Positions 1 to 12,500 of a DNA stretch of 64,000 nt are shown here, one piece after another (the stretch's first letter is position 1; each line of letters opens with the position of its first letter). Source of the DNA: Montifringilla adamsi. Taxonomy: Eukaryota > Chordata > Aves > Passeriformes > Passeridae. The notes below the pieces were generated by a model. It was not told the origin of the DNA. It saw only the letters and a list, made by a program, of their open reading frames with translations, and searched no databases. Made by a program: the position numbers and the translations under genes. The stretch is taken from positions 10,402,099 through 10,466,098 of the forward strand of contig JAGGNK010006448.1 of assembly GCA_017590115.1 (NCBI GenBank), in the 5' to 3' direction.

Positions 1-521
1 CTGCTGCTGAAAAGAGACTGGGGTGTCCTCTGCAAGCTCTGCATTGCATGTCTTACGTTTGTAAGTGCATGGAGATACCTATTGTCGGCTGTAATGAACT
101 TCAAAATGTCATCTCTAATCTTGTGCAGTTGTTTTGTTCTGCTCTGTGTTGCTTTGCTTTGAATGGTATTTTTTAAAGCAACGCCTTAATCTGAATTGCT
201 TTCAAGGTAGAGAGACACAGATGGCTGTGAACTGATCTTGTTAGACGTTGTTAAAATAAAATGACAGATGTACTTTAGAAATTGAATACAGGTGCTGCAA
301 AGACAAAGTTATTACTTTGTATCTGACTTTGTCTGGAGACAGCTGCTGCTACAACTTTTTGGGGTTTTATTGATAATGGGGATTCAGACATTTTATTTAT
401 TTTCATCTGATATGCCATTTTTAAAATATAGTTAAATGACTCTGAAGATGTTATCAACTGTAATAAATAAGAAAGGACTTGATTTGCCAAGTTGCAGAGT
501 TGCCAAGTATTGTAAATACTC
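1..521. other. Unique sequence at the left edge, no gene supported
   Basis: AT-rich unique DNA. One frame is open from base 3 to a TAA at 174-176 (57 codons), and the first 60 bases are also open in frame 1 up to a GTAAGT donor-like hexamer at 61-66. Neither translation resembles a protein I recognise. The window edge hides anything further upstream, so a truncated exon cannot be excluded. Confidence 0.5.
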
Positions 522-661
522 AGAATCATAGCATGTTTTAGGTTGGAAAGAACCTTAAATGCCATCTAGTTCTACCCACCCCTGCCGTGGATAGAGACAC
601 CTTCCATTACACCAGGACCTCATCCAACTTATCCAACTTGGCCTTGAACACTTCCACAACT
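522..661 (-). mobile_element. CR1 LINE, 3'-end fragment
   Basis: This is the 3' terminal part of a CR1 non-LTR retrotransposon, written here as its reverse complement. The low-coordinate end carries a decayed tail (agaatcatagcatg), followed by the typical CR1 block ggttggaaagaacctt, then catctagttctaccc, then the ccttgaacacttcc segment. Loss of everything upstream is typical of 5'-truncated CR1 insertions. The copy is diverged and non-coding. A short (TTTTG)n repeat follows closely at 695-725. The right boundary is uncertain by about 20 bases. Confidence 0.85.
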
Positions 662-694
662 CGCAGTGATTTCAGTATTTTTTTTATTTGGTTC

Positions 695-725
695 TTTTTG
701 TTTTGTTTTGTTTTGTTTTGTTTTG
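695..725. repeat. (TTTTG)n microsatellite
   Basis: About six copies of a TTTTG unit, preceded by T-rich sequence from 677. It is simple-sequence DNA just beyond the truncated end of the CR1 fragment. Confidence 0.9.
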
Positions 726-2126
726 ATTGAGTACCTCAAATAAAAAAAATAAAGTGAAAGCATTTTGTTCCAAGTATTTTTTCTGTATTTGCACCTGAGT
801 CCAGACTAATCAGTATAAACATTAATTAGGCATAATGCCTATATATATTTTGCAAAGGAGATTTTTTTTTCTATATTGAAATACTGAAAATTAAATTCTT
901 CTGTACATCCTTCATGGTACTTCATATCATATCTTCAACTCCCATTTAACTTCTTACCCTGAACAGAGCTAACTACAAATTAATACCTTTTATATAAATC
1001 AGTTCTGGAAGATTTTGTGCGACTGTGTGCCCATATGTCATCACAATTTAATCAGGAAAAAAAAAAAAAAAAGAAAATATGTGTCTTTTGTTAGATTGAC
1101 TGACTTAGCTGACATGTTTGAGTGGGCACTCAAACACGCTTAGATGTGAACCAGAAAGAGAAAAGTGAAAAATTAGCTACCAGTTAGAAGCAGTTGTGTT
1201 TGGTTGTGTCATTCTGCAAATCAGTAAAGTAATTTGAGAGAAAAGGGTGTATGGCAGTTGATGAAAGAAGGGGAGGTTAATAAAGCAGAGGTGGGAACAT
1301 CATTATTCTGCATGGAGCTGACAGAAGCAGGTGGCGAATGCCTATGCAACATTCAGGGCTAGTTGGCAGGGTGTCAGTGGGAAAAATGGAAAGTGCAATA
1401 TCTTTATTCAGTCCATAACTTTTACTGTCCGGTATAAAAATGGGTTTTAGCTTCCAGGCTCATATGTTAAAGGTATTTTATCGGTCTCACTTATGGGACA
1501 GAGAGAACAGTGATAGACTGTTTCATGAAAAAAATGGTTTCTGATGATAACTGGATGTTTCTGTCCTCTGCCAGTTGGCTTTTCTCTCTGAGATGTAGCG
1601 TTCATTTGGTTTCAAGTGTACGGCTTCTACAATGACATTCTGCACGGTGACTGAAACGTGTTACAATCTGGGATGAATGGCTGTAGGGCATGTAGCTTTG
1701 GATGACTCAGGTGTCCAACTAAATGTTATCTTAGAGAGTAAATTGAAAAGTTTTACTCCATAATGGTCTCATGTCATTGATATTTGTTAGTTTTGGGCAA
1801 ATATCCCTCTGATCGTGTTGCATAAAGTTAAAAGATGCTTTCTAGTCTAGGAAAGGGCAGAATGCAGGAAATTTTCTTGTGATGCATGAAACTCTTTTCT
1901 GGATCAGTTGGTACAGCTTAATTACTTTCTTAAAAATAGATTTCAGAGAAGAGTAATAGGTAACACTAAAAAAGCTCAGTTAAATTTGCTAGGAAAGTTT
2001 TTTCATGGCAGAGGGCAGTAGTATAAGGCTGTGTAGAATTAATGTATAACTTAGATACAGAGATGTTGTAAGATACAAACCTGTTTTGCCAGGGGAGTAC
2101 TGGCTGAAGGTCATCTTGTAGTTATT
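726..2126. other. Unique AT-rich sequence, no gene seen
   Basis: There is no open frame of note, no recognisable repeat family and no RNA gene. The only simple tract is a run of 16 A at 1057-1072. TATA-like and polyadenylation-like hexamers occur at the rate expected in AT-rich DNA and are not annotated. Confidence 0.5.
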
Positions 2127-3440
2127 AGAATCATGGAATCATAGAATGGCTTGAGTTAGAAAGGACCTTAAAGATCATCTGGTTCCAATCACCCTGCCAT
2201 GATCAAGGACACTAAATCAGGTTGCTCAAAGCCTCATCCAACCTGGCCTTGGACCCTTTCAGGGATGGGGCATTCACAACTTCTCTGGACAATGTGTTCC
2301 AGTGCCTCACCACCCTCACAGGAAAGAATAGCTTCCTGATACCTAATCTAGACCTACAAATTCAGCCCTTTGCCCTTGTTCTGTCCTTGGAAAAAGTGCC
2401 TCTCTGTCTGTAGTCTCCCTTCAGGTACTGGAAGGCCACCTCAAAGTCTTCTCTTCTACAGGCTGAACAATGGCACCTTTCCTCACAGGAGAGGTGCTCC
2501 ATCCCTCTGATTAACTTGGTGGCCTCCCCGGGACTTGCTGCAACAGGTCCATGTCCTTCTTGTGCTGGGACCCCAGAGCTGGATGCAGCACTGCAGGTGG
2601 GGTCAGAGCAGAGCAGAGCAGAGGGGCAGAATCCCCTCCCTGGCCCTGCTGCCCACACTGCTTTGGATACAGCCCAGAAGGTGTTTGGCTTTCTGGGCTG
2701 TGAGTGCCCATGGCTGGGTCAGGTCCACCTCTCACCCACCAGCACCCCAAGTCCTTCTTGGCAGGACTGCTCTGGATCCATTCATCCCCAGCCTGTGCTG
2801 ATACCAGGGGTTGTCCCAGTCCAGGTGCAGCACCTTGCCCTTGATCTTGGAAACCTCCTGAGATTCCCATGGGCCCATTTCTTGACCTTGTCCAGGTCCC
2901 ACTGGATGGCATCCCATCCCTAAGGTATGGCAGCTGAATTGATCAGTTAAGTGTCCTCTGCAACCTTGCTGAGGGTGTGTTCGATCCCTTTGTCTTTGTC
3001 ATTAATGATTAAATAACACTGGTGTCAGCATGGACCCTGAGAGACACCACTTGTCACCAGTGTTCATCGAGACTGTGAGCCATGGACCTCTACGCTCTGA
3101 ATGTGACTGTCCAACCAATTCCTTACCTAACTGTCCACCAATCAAAACCACCTCTCTCCAATTTAGAGGGGAGGATGTTTTGTCAAACTGTGTCAAAGGC
3201 TTTACAGAAATCCAGGTAAATTACTTCTGTAGCGCTTCCCTTGTCCACTGATGCGATCACTCGATTACAGAAGCTCATTAGCTGGGTTAAGCAGGACTTG
3301 CCCTTGGAGAAGCCATGCTGCTGTCTCAAATCACCTCCCTGTCCCTCCATGGCTCCTAGCACAGCTTCTAGGAGGATCTGTTTCATGACCTTCTCAAGCA
3401 GAGAGGTGAGACTGGCAGGTCGATACTTCCCCAAATCCTG
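2127..3440 (-). mobile_element. CR1 LINE, 5'-truncated copy of about 1.3 kb
   Basis: A CR1 retrotransposon in reverse orientation. Its 3' end is at 2127, with two tail units (aatcatggaatcatagaatgg), followed by the conserved ggaccttaaagatcatctgg segment. The element continues through the 3' untranslated region and the C-terminal half of ORF2 to about 3440, where similarity ends abruptly inside the reverse transcriptase. This is the usual 5' truncation from incomplete reverse transcription. I saw no clear target-site duplication, which is normal for CR1. The segment has the highest GC of the first 14 kb, as expected for CR1 inserted in AT-rich DNA. The element is dead; its coding remnant is listed separately. 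Confidence 0.93.
2940..3434 (-). pseudogene. CR1 ORF2 reverse transcriptase remnant (inactivated)
   Basis: ORF2 of CR1 encodes an endonuclease plus reverse transcriptase that copies the element RNA at its target site. Only part of the polymerase remains. Reading leftward from 3434, the frame shows YRPASLTS, then QHGFSKGKS, then YLDFCKAFDTV, which is motif A with its catalytic aspartate. Near 3190 the reading shifts by one base. The continuation (3002 to about 3196) contains SSPLNWREVV and a motif-B-like LSGSMLTPVLFN. A second shift and stop codons near 3005 follow. The expected FADDT-type motif C, at 2950-2961, reads VAEDT and is followed at once by a stop, so the first active-site aspartate is lost. 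The endonuclease domain is absent. This is an ordinary decayed bird retrotransposon gene. Confidence 0.88.
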
Positions 3441-4987
3441 TCTGTTCTAATAAGGTAGTGTTTTCATAAAATCAAATGCTCTTATGTTTGAGAACCTAAT
3501 TGTAGGTTCTCTTTTTCTTGGTTTTGTTGGTGTGGTTACTGGTACTACAACTGCATAATATTCCAAGAGAGGCTTACAGGTGTTCAGCTGTGCACTGAAA
3601 TTTAAGAAATATCCTATTAATGCTGCAGAAAGACCTCAGGGCAAATACTTAACTAGTTAAAATGAATGCATCGGAAATGATCAGTCCTCTTTGAAACATA
3701 GCAGCTTAGTAATCATTAATGCACTAAAGTTAATTTAGAACTTAGTCTATAGAAATTGTGAAATTCTTATTTTGTCTTCTAAATTTTCTTGTATTTTTTC
3801 ATTTGATAGAAATGAACACCACTTACATTAAAAAAAAAATTAAATACGCTGTGTGAAATGCTAAAAGTTTTGAAAATAGTGATAAAAAATATATTTTGGT
3901 TATTGAACTGTCTCTGATAATGATGCTGGCAGCTCTGGGTAAAATAATACTTTTGGGGTAATGCTATGTCTCACTGGGTGTTTTAATTAACCACTGGAAT
4001 TAGCAGAGCTCTTTGAAGCACTGGTAATGCAATGCCTGTATTCATAAAGCACAATAGATAAAAAGATCCCTGAAGTTATCTTCAGTTTTCCACCTAGGTT
4101 TGGTATAAGTGCTACAGATCAGGAAATACTATAATAGAAGGAAGCTTATCAGAAGCTCTTTTTTTTTTTTTTTTTAAATGTATGATGATGCATTGGTAGT
4201 ACCTAAAATCTGTTAATGCTAGACATAAATAATTGGGTTGTAATTTTCTATTTAGTTTAACTGTATTTTTCAATCCTGATTCATAGTTTTTTTTGCTGGG
4301 GAATAATATTTTCAACTAGAATGAGGCAGAAGTTTGCTTTTAAGCCTGTTCATTAGTCGCTTTGAATATTCTTTGTTCCAGTTTCTAAAATGATAGCATA
4401 AAATCTGTTTCCTGTGAGGCTTGTAAGTATAAAAAGTGAAACTAATTTTTTAGTAATCTCACACTGTTCTTAGTATGTGTCTGAATTGCCCTGTACCCAG
4501 CAGCTGAAGACTTGCTCTCCTTTACAGTTGTTGTTACCTTTCCCATTACCCACAATTGCTTTAAAGGATTTGAGGGAATGAATATGAGTAACAAAAGCAT
4601 GAGAAGTAGTTTACTTGTTAAAAGTGATAATTGAAAAACTCACCATCCATCTGAATCCTAAAATTACCAAAATTAAATTTCAGTATGACAAATCTACAGT
4701 GGTGAATCTTCTGGAAATTAAGAGAGGCAATGCAGTGCTCGGAAGTAACCAAACAAATGAGGAGCTTCAAGGCAAGCTCAAGGAGGTTACAGAGAGATGC
4801 ATGTTCACTAACTAAATCTAGTACACTTCAAACTCTGGATCTCTGTAAATGATTAAAGTGGTGATAAAGGCCTGAGATAGGCCTTTGAAGTTATAATGAT
4901 AATAATCTTTTAAATGTCATAGATAAATGGCTAGGGAAAAGTCAGGAAAAAAGTACCTTGTATTTTTGAGTTTCTTCACTGCATTCT
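3441..4987. other. Unique AT-rich sequence, no gene supported
   Basis: Contains a T17 run at 4159-4175 and an open frame of 66 codons at 4615-4815 that begins with TTG rather than ATG. The frame's C-terminal half (NQTNEELQGKLKEV) looks helical but matches nothing I know. I see no splice signals in convincing positions. I treat it as chance. Confidence 0.5.
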
Positions 4988-5032
4988 TATATACATATAT
5001 ATATATATGTATGTGTGTGTGTGTGTGTGTGT
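4988..5032. repeat. Compound (TA)n(TG)n microsatellite
   Basis: A TA-alternating stretch (4988-5008) runs directly into a TG-alternating stretch (5012-5032). Such compound tracts commonly vary in length between individuals. Confidence 0.93.
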
Positions 5033-7464
5033 AAGATGATGGCTGGGAAAAATTTTTAGCAGTTGAACTGAAGGTCAGCAGCACCAATTCACTCATTCTT
5101 GTCCTTGATAAGCTTAGCCAACTTGACAGGATTCATGCCTTCTGCTCCCCTTTAACAAGGATGAGTTTAACACTGCATTCTTGCCTCAATAATTTCATTA
5201 AAATCTAGAGATTGTGAAACCAGAGCAGAGTTGCCCATAGGATTGAGATTAAGCCAGTATCATTTTAGAAGTTTATATCTGTATCTTCTTTTGTATGAAC
5301 ACAACTCTTCTTGTTGGGAAAGTTCCTTAAATTCCTTAATAATGAAGGTCTCCTGAGCCTGTGGTTTCAGGACTCACAGGGACACTCTTTCATACTCTTT
5401 GATCTGAAGTCCTCTGGAGTCACTGGAAGCCTTTAGTGTAATTTCCATTTGACTATCATGCTGTTATAAGCTCTTGTGTAAAGAAATTAGAACAAACAGG
5501 TTTTTTTTTTTTTCATTTTTTCAAGTGTGATGACTGTTGGCAAATTCAGTTTCAATAAAAAGGAAGACTGCTTTGGGAGAAAGATTCGAGAAAGCCAGGT
5601 GGATCTAAGTACTGGCAAGAAGTGGGCTTGAACCTTATTCTTTTCCTTCTTTAACTCAGCCAGGGTCATTTACAATCTACTGCTCTTGCCTTTCTAGAAT
5701 ATGATACCATGATTGAAATGCCAAAAGGCTGCATGCATATTGTTCTAGACCATGACTGTTGGCAAATCTGTTTTGCTTTTGTGGAATTTGAAGATTACTT
5801 TGGAGGCAAATGTGTCTTCACTCATATTTTTCAAAGGGTTTTTCTATTTCTTTTTTACTTTGCCTTTTCCGTTTACCTATTTCTTCCTCTGCTCTGTTAT
5901 GCAGAGCCAGGAAATTTTCTTTGGTCCCTTCATATTTCATTAATTGTGACAGTGTGCCTCAGGAGACTGCATCACTCCAGGTAATTTCATCAGTGTCAAA
6001 ATGGATGTTAGCCAGTGGCCTTGACACTGCAAGTTAATCTTTTATGAAAGATTTAAACCGACAACAATAAGGCGTGGGGTGGTACCTTTATACTTGACTG
6101 GGCAGAATTCAAATGTTAAAAGCATACAGCATTCTCTATAGTGGTTTTCAAATATTCTTGAATTTCATTTGTAACAAGAAACATACTTTGAAAAATCAAA
6201 GCTGTACTGGTAATTTTCAATGAGTTGTCAAATTTACATTTCAGAATCTCTATTTCTCTCCCCTTGCTTGGATGTAATGAAATGCCATAAAGTCTGACAG
6301 TCACCCATACATACTAATATATTAAGTGCCTGAAAAATAAACCCACAAACTTATAATAAAAGTGCTGACTTTTATTTCTGAAAGTGCTGTGTAGTAAGCA
6401 CACAAATGCAGTATTTTATTTATAGAGTAAAAAGCTTAACTTAATATTTGAAATATGACAATACTGAAAACAATTCTGAGTCTTTACAATATTTGAAATG
6501 AAATGTAATTAAATATTACATGGCTTATGTCATTAATACAAAAGACAAAAGGACTTTTACAACTGAGATGCCTGTGATGTGTGTTGCTGGACTTTTGTAT
6601 GTTATTTTCCCCATTTTGTAATAAAAATGCATCAAAATGTGCCTTACTATGTAACATTTCAGAATATTTTCAGTAATAATCTGATTTTTTTGCATGTCCT
6701 GATAATTCTTCGAATAAACAAACAGACAAGTGATCTCAAGTTGCATAAAAATATCTGAGGGTTTTTTTGCTACACTTCAGTAATCTTGTTTCATTTATTA
6801 AGTTTTTTTTCTGTAATGATTTCCACGAAGTCCATTAATTACAAATTATCTGGGTGTGCAAGTAAGGACTTATACAAGTTTATCTCATTACAGAATGAAA
6901 CTACAATAATTCTTTTTTTAGGAAACTCACTGTACAATAGTTTGCTTCTTTTTAGGCATCAGTAAATGCTGGATATGCAGCCCTACCTGATTAGGGCTGT
7001 AGATGGGAAAAAAAAAAAAAAAAAAAAAAGTGAATGAAAAGTGAATGTATGTTCAAGATAAGATTTTGTTTAAGAAACAGATGTGGGTTTTCGGTCTCCT
7101 TACTAGATTCTGTTCGTGCAACTTAACCTTATATCAAGAACTGTCTAAGGTTTAAAATAATGATTATAAACTATCAAATAATGGAAAAACAGTCCAGATA
7201 AACATTAGCTATGTTATTTAGGCAATTGGCTTCCAGGGGGATCTCAGAAGATGAGACAGAATGGTGACTGGAGGAGCGCTTTATCCAAAGTATCATCTTT
7301 TGTATCTGCTATCTTACTTTATGTTTTGCCAACTTGATTTACATACCTAAAAAGAATTTTCTTTTCATCAGTTTTGATTGTGAGACTAACTTTAATATGG
7401 GGTCCCTGGTTTTGATGAGTTAATAAGCCTCCATCTGTTAGAACTATTACTGTTACAGTAGTTG
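5033..7464. other. Unique sequence, no gene seen
   Basis: Only short chance open frames, for example three overlapping plus-strand frames at 5709-6037, which are rich in Phe and Leu and reflect T-rich DNA. The segment gactgttggcaaat occurs at both 5531 and 5754 but the similarity does not extend. A run of 22 A lies at 7008-7029. No transposon family was recognised. Confidence 0.5.
7008..7029. repeat. Poly(A) run, 22 bases
   Basis: An uninterrupted A22 homopolymer. No retrocopied gene body is visible upstream, so it is not read as a processed pseudogene tail. Confidence 0.9.
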
Positions 7465-7477
7465 GTTGCCATGGAAA
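7465..7477 (+). promoter_or_regulatory. Candidate RFX X-box
   Basis: The sequence gttgccatggaaa matches the left half of the RFX-family X-box (GTNRCC, spacer, RGYAAC) and part of the right half. A near-identical motif lies on the opposite strand at 63645-63657. A single short motif is weak evidence, and nothing nearby identifies a promoter. Confidence 0.25.
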
Positions 7478-9565
7478 AATTGTTCACAGTGTGTCTAGGC
7501 CTAAAGGGTGGTTGACAACAACCCATTGTTGATCTGAACAGATCCCTTCTTTTATTCATTACCCTTAGCACTCAACAACAAGAGCACTGGCATCTTGTAT
7601 TTGAATCTCAGTTTTGGATATTTATCCAGTAATTCTATTGTCCCCTGTCACACCTTCAAGCACAGTTATGCTACACGTATATCTTTACTTTTATTACTGA
7701 AACATAATCTTTAGATAATTATATGTGTTAAGGGCTTCAATGTACAGTAATGACCATCTCTTGTAAAAGATGGGAGTTTTTGTTTTGATGGTCACAAAAC
7801 CAGCAAGAGAGCTTTAAAGTATGCCATATCTATTTTGAAAAGCAGTATGTATTTGTAGTTAGTGCTTCCACCAAAGTGACATGTACCAGAAGTGTGTGAG
7901 GATACAGAATGTGACAATTCAGACTGAAATCCGTGTCCAGCTCACCCACTGAGCTGTAGAGCCTGTTGACTGACAGATGAGTGACAGCAGTGAACAGGGA
8001 GCTTTTGTGCAATCAGGCCGTTGCTGGGGCATTCTTTTCCCTTGTAAGTCTGTTTTATTACTAGTTTTGCAAAACACTGGACAAAAGAAGATGCTATCAC
8101 AAATGTTTCTTCCTTGGAATTATTTACTTCCAAATGTAGGCAGGTGAACATTCCTTGTTAGCCTGTGATATGTGTGCATTTGCAGGATGTTTGGTCATTT
8201 TCTGGGTGAAAGACATCCCAATTAAACTTTTATCTGTACAAGTTATATAAGGATATATTAAAAATTACTTACAAATAATTAAAAACAAGAAAAAAATGAT
8301 AATTTCAAATGGTATGGATATAACCCCTCACTATGAAGCTTCTGATTCAGGTATTGCTGACACCATGCAGATCACATTCTGCCTTCCCATGATGAGTTCC
8401 AGGCTCATCACAAGGTATCTGTAAAAGGAGTGTTCTCTCTCCAGTCCTCTTCTTTTGTGCATTTCATATATTGAGCTCTTTAATTTTCATTGTTGTGGTT
8501 TATCCTTTTGACATATTTATGTGTGAAAATAATACTTTAGTCTCTCAGCTACTGCAATTATATTTACAATTTATATCTATTTTAGTGATGGAAAGACACA
8601 GCAAAACAGTGATTTTTCAAAGAACAGGAAAAATGAATGTGTGTTTCACTTGTTTCTAAGGGTGTAGAGAATTTAGGAGCAAGAATGGATATACTTCCAC
8701 ATGTTTTAAACACAAAGTCAGGGGAAGAAAAACCCAAAAGCAAGAAAACAAAAAACTTTGAAAGAGAAATTAATCTGCCTAGGCTTGACAACATCCAAAG
8801 CATAGGTGTGTAAATAGTTCCCATAGTTTCTTTTAAAGTCAGCAGAGATAAACATTCCAGAGAGCAATTTATCTTACTCTTCTTAGATGCCTTTATTAGC
8901 ATGAGATTAATTTCCCTTTGTTTTTGATTGTAAAGTGAGACTAGAATGACTTGTTGAGACTTAAAAGCCCAATGTAGAGATGTGTAAACTAGGGCTAACT
9001 AATCTGTCCTATCGTACAAAGCAGAAGGCAGTGTTAGACAGTTTAGTCTGAAATTCTACCTATTACATTTCACTCAGTAACTGAATCCAGCAACTTCAGC
9101 TAAAGCTGACATAAAGCTGAGCCAATATTAAGGCCAGCTTTGGTTCATTTATTGCAAAAGGTCTTGTCATCGTGTACCAGTCTGAATTCTAAAACCTGTA
9201 TTATAATATGTGCTTCCACAGGAAATGCATGAGTGAACTCAGCCTTCTATTTTTCTATCTTAAATCCTGAACTGTGACATAAACTGTCCCCTATGCAAGT
9301 GATCCAGGTTTTCTGATTGTAAGTGATGAATGCAGCTACTAACACCCTCTTTCATTCTAGTTGTTTGTCTTGCCTACCTGTCACCTGGTTCCAGATCTAA
9401 AGTAATTGTTGGGAATCATTACTCAGCTCCAAACAGCTTTTTGTCCATTGCATGTGCAGCAGCTTTGTTCGCTCCCAGCCAATAACTTTCAATATCCTCT
9501 CAATATACCATTTCCAGGTTTTAGGTGTGAAAAATTCCTTCTGAAAGCTGTGGGTTTTAATCTAT
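7478..9565. other. Unique sequence, no gene supported
   Basis: Includes a minus-strand ATG-started open frame of 106 codons at 8582-8902. Its translation has a hydrophobic stretch (FFVFLLLGF) but no recognisable family, and opposing frames overlap it. I treat it as chance. No repeats of note. Confidence 0.5.
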
Positions 9566-9597
9566 CTTTGAGAATCAGGTGCTTTGAGAATCAGGTA
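9566..9597. repeat. 16-bp tandem duplication
   Basis: The unit ctttgagaatcaggtg is followed immediately by ctttgagaatcaggta, 15 of 16 bases identical. It is probably a slippage or short-duplication product. Confidence 0.9.
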
Positions 9598-12500
9598 TCT
9601 TAAGTCTCATTTTCTCACCTTCAAAATATTGCCATATTGAGACTCAGTTAATAACAAATGCAGCAGCTTAAATCCTGTCCTATTCATCTCTCTCATTACA
9701 TTACACCTGTTAAAAAATCTCTGTATTAGCTTTCTGTAAAATTTCTTACAGACTTAAAAGTGACTCTTTTTCCCCCTTACAAATGCTTCCACAATAGTGC
9801 TCCAGGTATGCTGGGGCTCTGACCACTTTTTACCACATGTGACTACTTTCCATACAGGCATGTATGCATCAGACTGTTCTTTTAAATGTCCTCATTATCA
9901 GCTGGATTTAGTTTTTTGCAGCTGTAACTTTGACTGTAGAGTTAGCCTATGATCCAAATTTAGCAAACTGACACTCTCCTGTCTTTCCAGCCTGCATTTA
10001 TGAAAAATATCCTGGAGATTTTTAATGAGTTTTTAGCCTGCCAAGTACAAAGTGTCTACTGTGAAGAAAGCCATTGAAGTCTGTGATTTTAGTACTGAAA
10101 ATATCTAAGATTTAATTTATGATGTAATATTAATCAGACAAAATCACATGCCATGTTTTGGGTTGGTTCTTAAAACGTGTGCAGTTTCAGTAAATCATGG
10201 ACTTTTTCTGGTATCTGAGATATGGGAAATCGAAAAGATTGACTGATCATCTAGTATTAGTGTCTCAAAATATAGGGTAATTTAAAATATGTAACAGTTG
10301 CAATGATCTGAAGGTGTTTCCCAGCTGGACAGCTGATGAGCTTCCTATGTCTTTGTTTTTTCTTTTTTTCTTTTTTTTTTTTTTTTTTAATTTCTCTCAT
10401 TGTCTGTCTTGGTTTTGTACTGGACTGCAAGTAAGGCAACATATTTTTTTTTCCTATCGAACAAATTCAGCCAAATTCTGACTCCTCCTAGCAGAGTTTC
10501 ACCACTAGAATGGGCACAAGCTGCCTGCAGAAATCTATGCAAATCTCAAACATGGCATTCTGGCTTTGCTTAACTAGGATTTGATGAACTAGATAACTTG
10601 CTCTTGTTCAGCCTCCTCTTCATCCTCTGGCTTGCTCAGCTTTCACAGAGCAGCTTTCCCAGCCTCATCAGCCATCACTGCCACATGTACACAAAGGAAT
10701 GCAGTGGTATTTAAAGCCCTTTCACCCCTGGTTACTATCCCACTTGATAAATACCAACAGCTATACACACTTGGAGTCATGGAGTTCATCAGGGCTCAGG
10801 TTTCTGCCAAACTTGAGCCCTGCAGATGGTATTTATGTATTGCAGGACACAGAGAGAAACATTTTATGAAAAACATTTTCTCCTCTTTAACCTTTACAGT
10901 ACTTTAGTTAGTGTTTTCCCTTCTTTCCTTTTACTCAGTCTCTGATCTATTTATTCTTACATAAGATAAGAATTGCATCTGTCAAAAAGCAATCACATTA
11001 GCAGCCTGTGACATGGAGAGAGAGATTTCCTGTGGCACCTGGTAACAGAAAGCTCTCATTTTGAAGACAGCAGCCTTTCCTTCCCCCTGGCAGTGGCTAG
11101 GGCACTGTTGGGAAAAATAGATGCATAGCTATGGGGAATAACAAGGATTTATGCATGACTAAATGAGAAATAGAGAAGAATATATTGAATCTACCAGGTC
11201 TGTGTATCTTCAGAGGTCAAAGAAACCCAGACAGCCACATATAAATCAAAATCAGAAGTGCTGGGGGAAAGATGATGGTGGGCAATAACGGGTGGTAGGT
11301 AGCAAATAACATAAATTCAGGAGAGGGTTAACAGAAGGTTGGCTATCAGCTGGTCAGGTTAGTTCTTATTTAGCTGAAATACAAGTAAATGCTACATGTA
11401 GGCAGTTATGTTTTCTTTGACACAGCAGTTCCCTTTCTACACCTATACACCTATCAGTGTATTCTGACTTCCTTTTTAACTTAATTCATTTGCTATGTAT
11501 TTGTTAATTCAAAAGACAATGTGTTTCATGCTAACCAATAAGAATGGTACCAAAATATCTATACAAATATACTTCCAGGTGATTCAGTGAGATATGCTAA
11601 TGTTTACAGCTAGTCAATATAAACATACAAATGAGAGTATAGGTCTGTTTATAGTTTGTGATATGAATGTTTTACATGTAAATGTGAAAACACTCTAATA
11701 AAACTATAGCTGTGGACATTAAGGATTTTTATTTGGAATTAGGCTTTAGAATACCTGGCATTAGGGAATGCTAAAATTAAGATCTGCACACATGAATGAT
11801 AATACAGTCTTTGCTTTTATGATCATATACATTTTTAACAGAAGCCTTTATCAAATGCATTGTTCTCTCAGGCTGCATTGAAAGAAAATGATCTCTGTAG
11901 GATGTCTGATTCATTTATTTCTGGTTAGAAGATGTGTAACACTAGAGATGGAACTGATGACTGTGAAACAGAATGATACCATTATTAATGCAACTATGTT
12001 AAAAGTAGTGGAAAAATTAGACAAGCTTTCAGGAAAATATGCCCTTTTTCCATTCTTAAATTGAAGTAGAAGATTTTAAAATTGAGTACTCCTGTTGAAT
12101 TTGTAGTATTTGTACAACTTCTGAGAATGTACAGTTTCTCAGATATCTCTCAGACCATCTCTGTAGGAAGAGGAGGCCTGCAGAGCAGAGAGCCACAAGA
12201 GGTAGTAAACTAGTTGTCTCTTAGGGGAAAGAGAGAAAGAAAGATGAAAGCATGGCAGAGTCTGGAGGGAAGAAAAAGGAAATTCCTGGAACCTACACCT
12301 AAATTTCAAAAAGATATCATTCCGCTAAAGTATGATGTTTCCATCTTTCTGGGTGCACCATGAAAAATATGGGGTCAGATTTGAAGAACTGTTGTGTTTC
12401 CACTTGTAAAGAAACTCAATTATAACTGCTCTGAATGATGACAATGTTATAAATTAGTGTATGAACAAGTCAGGTCTCAAGTGATCAAAACTATATACCC

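Noticed and set aside
2511..2923. Overlapping 133- and 135-codon frames on opposite strands
   Set aside because: They lie inside the CR1 element in frames that are not the reverse transcriptase frame; they are shadows of GC-rich CR1 sequence.
8582..8902. 106-codon minus-strand frame with a hydrophobic stretch
   Set aside because: No family resemblance; opposing frame also open; no supporting gene structure.
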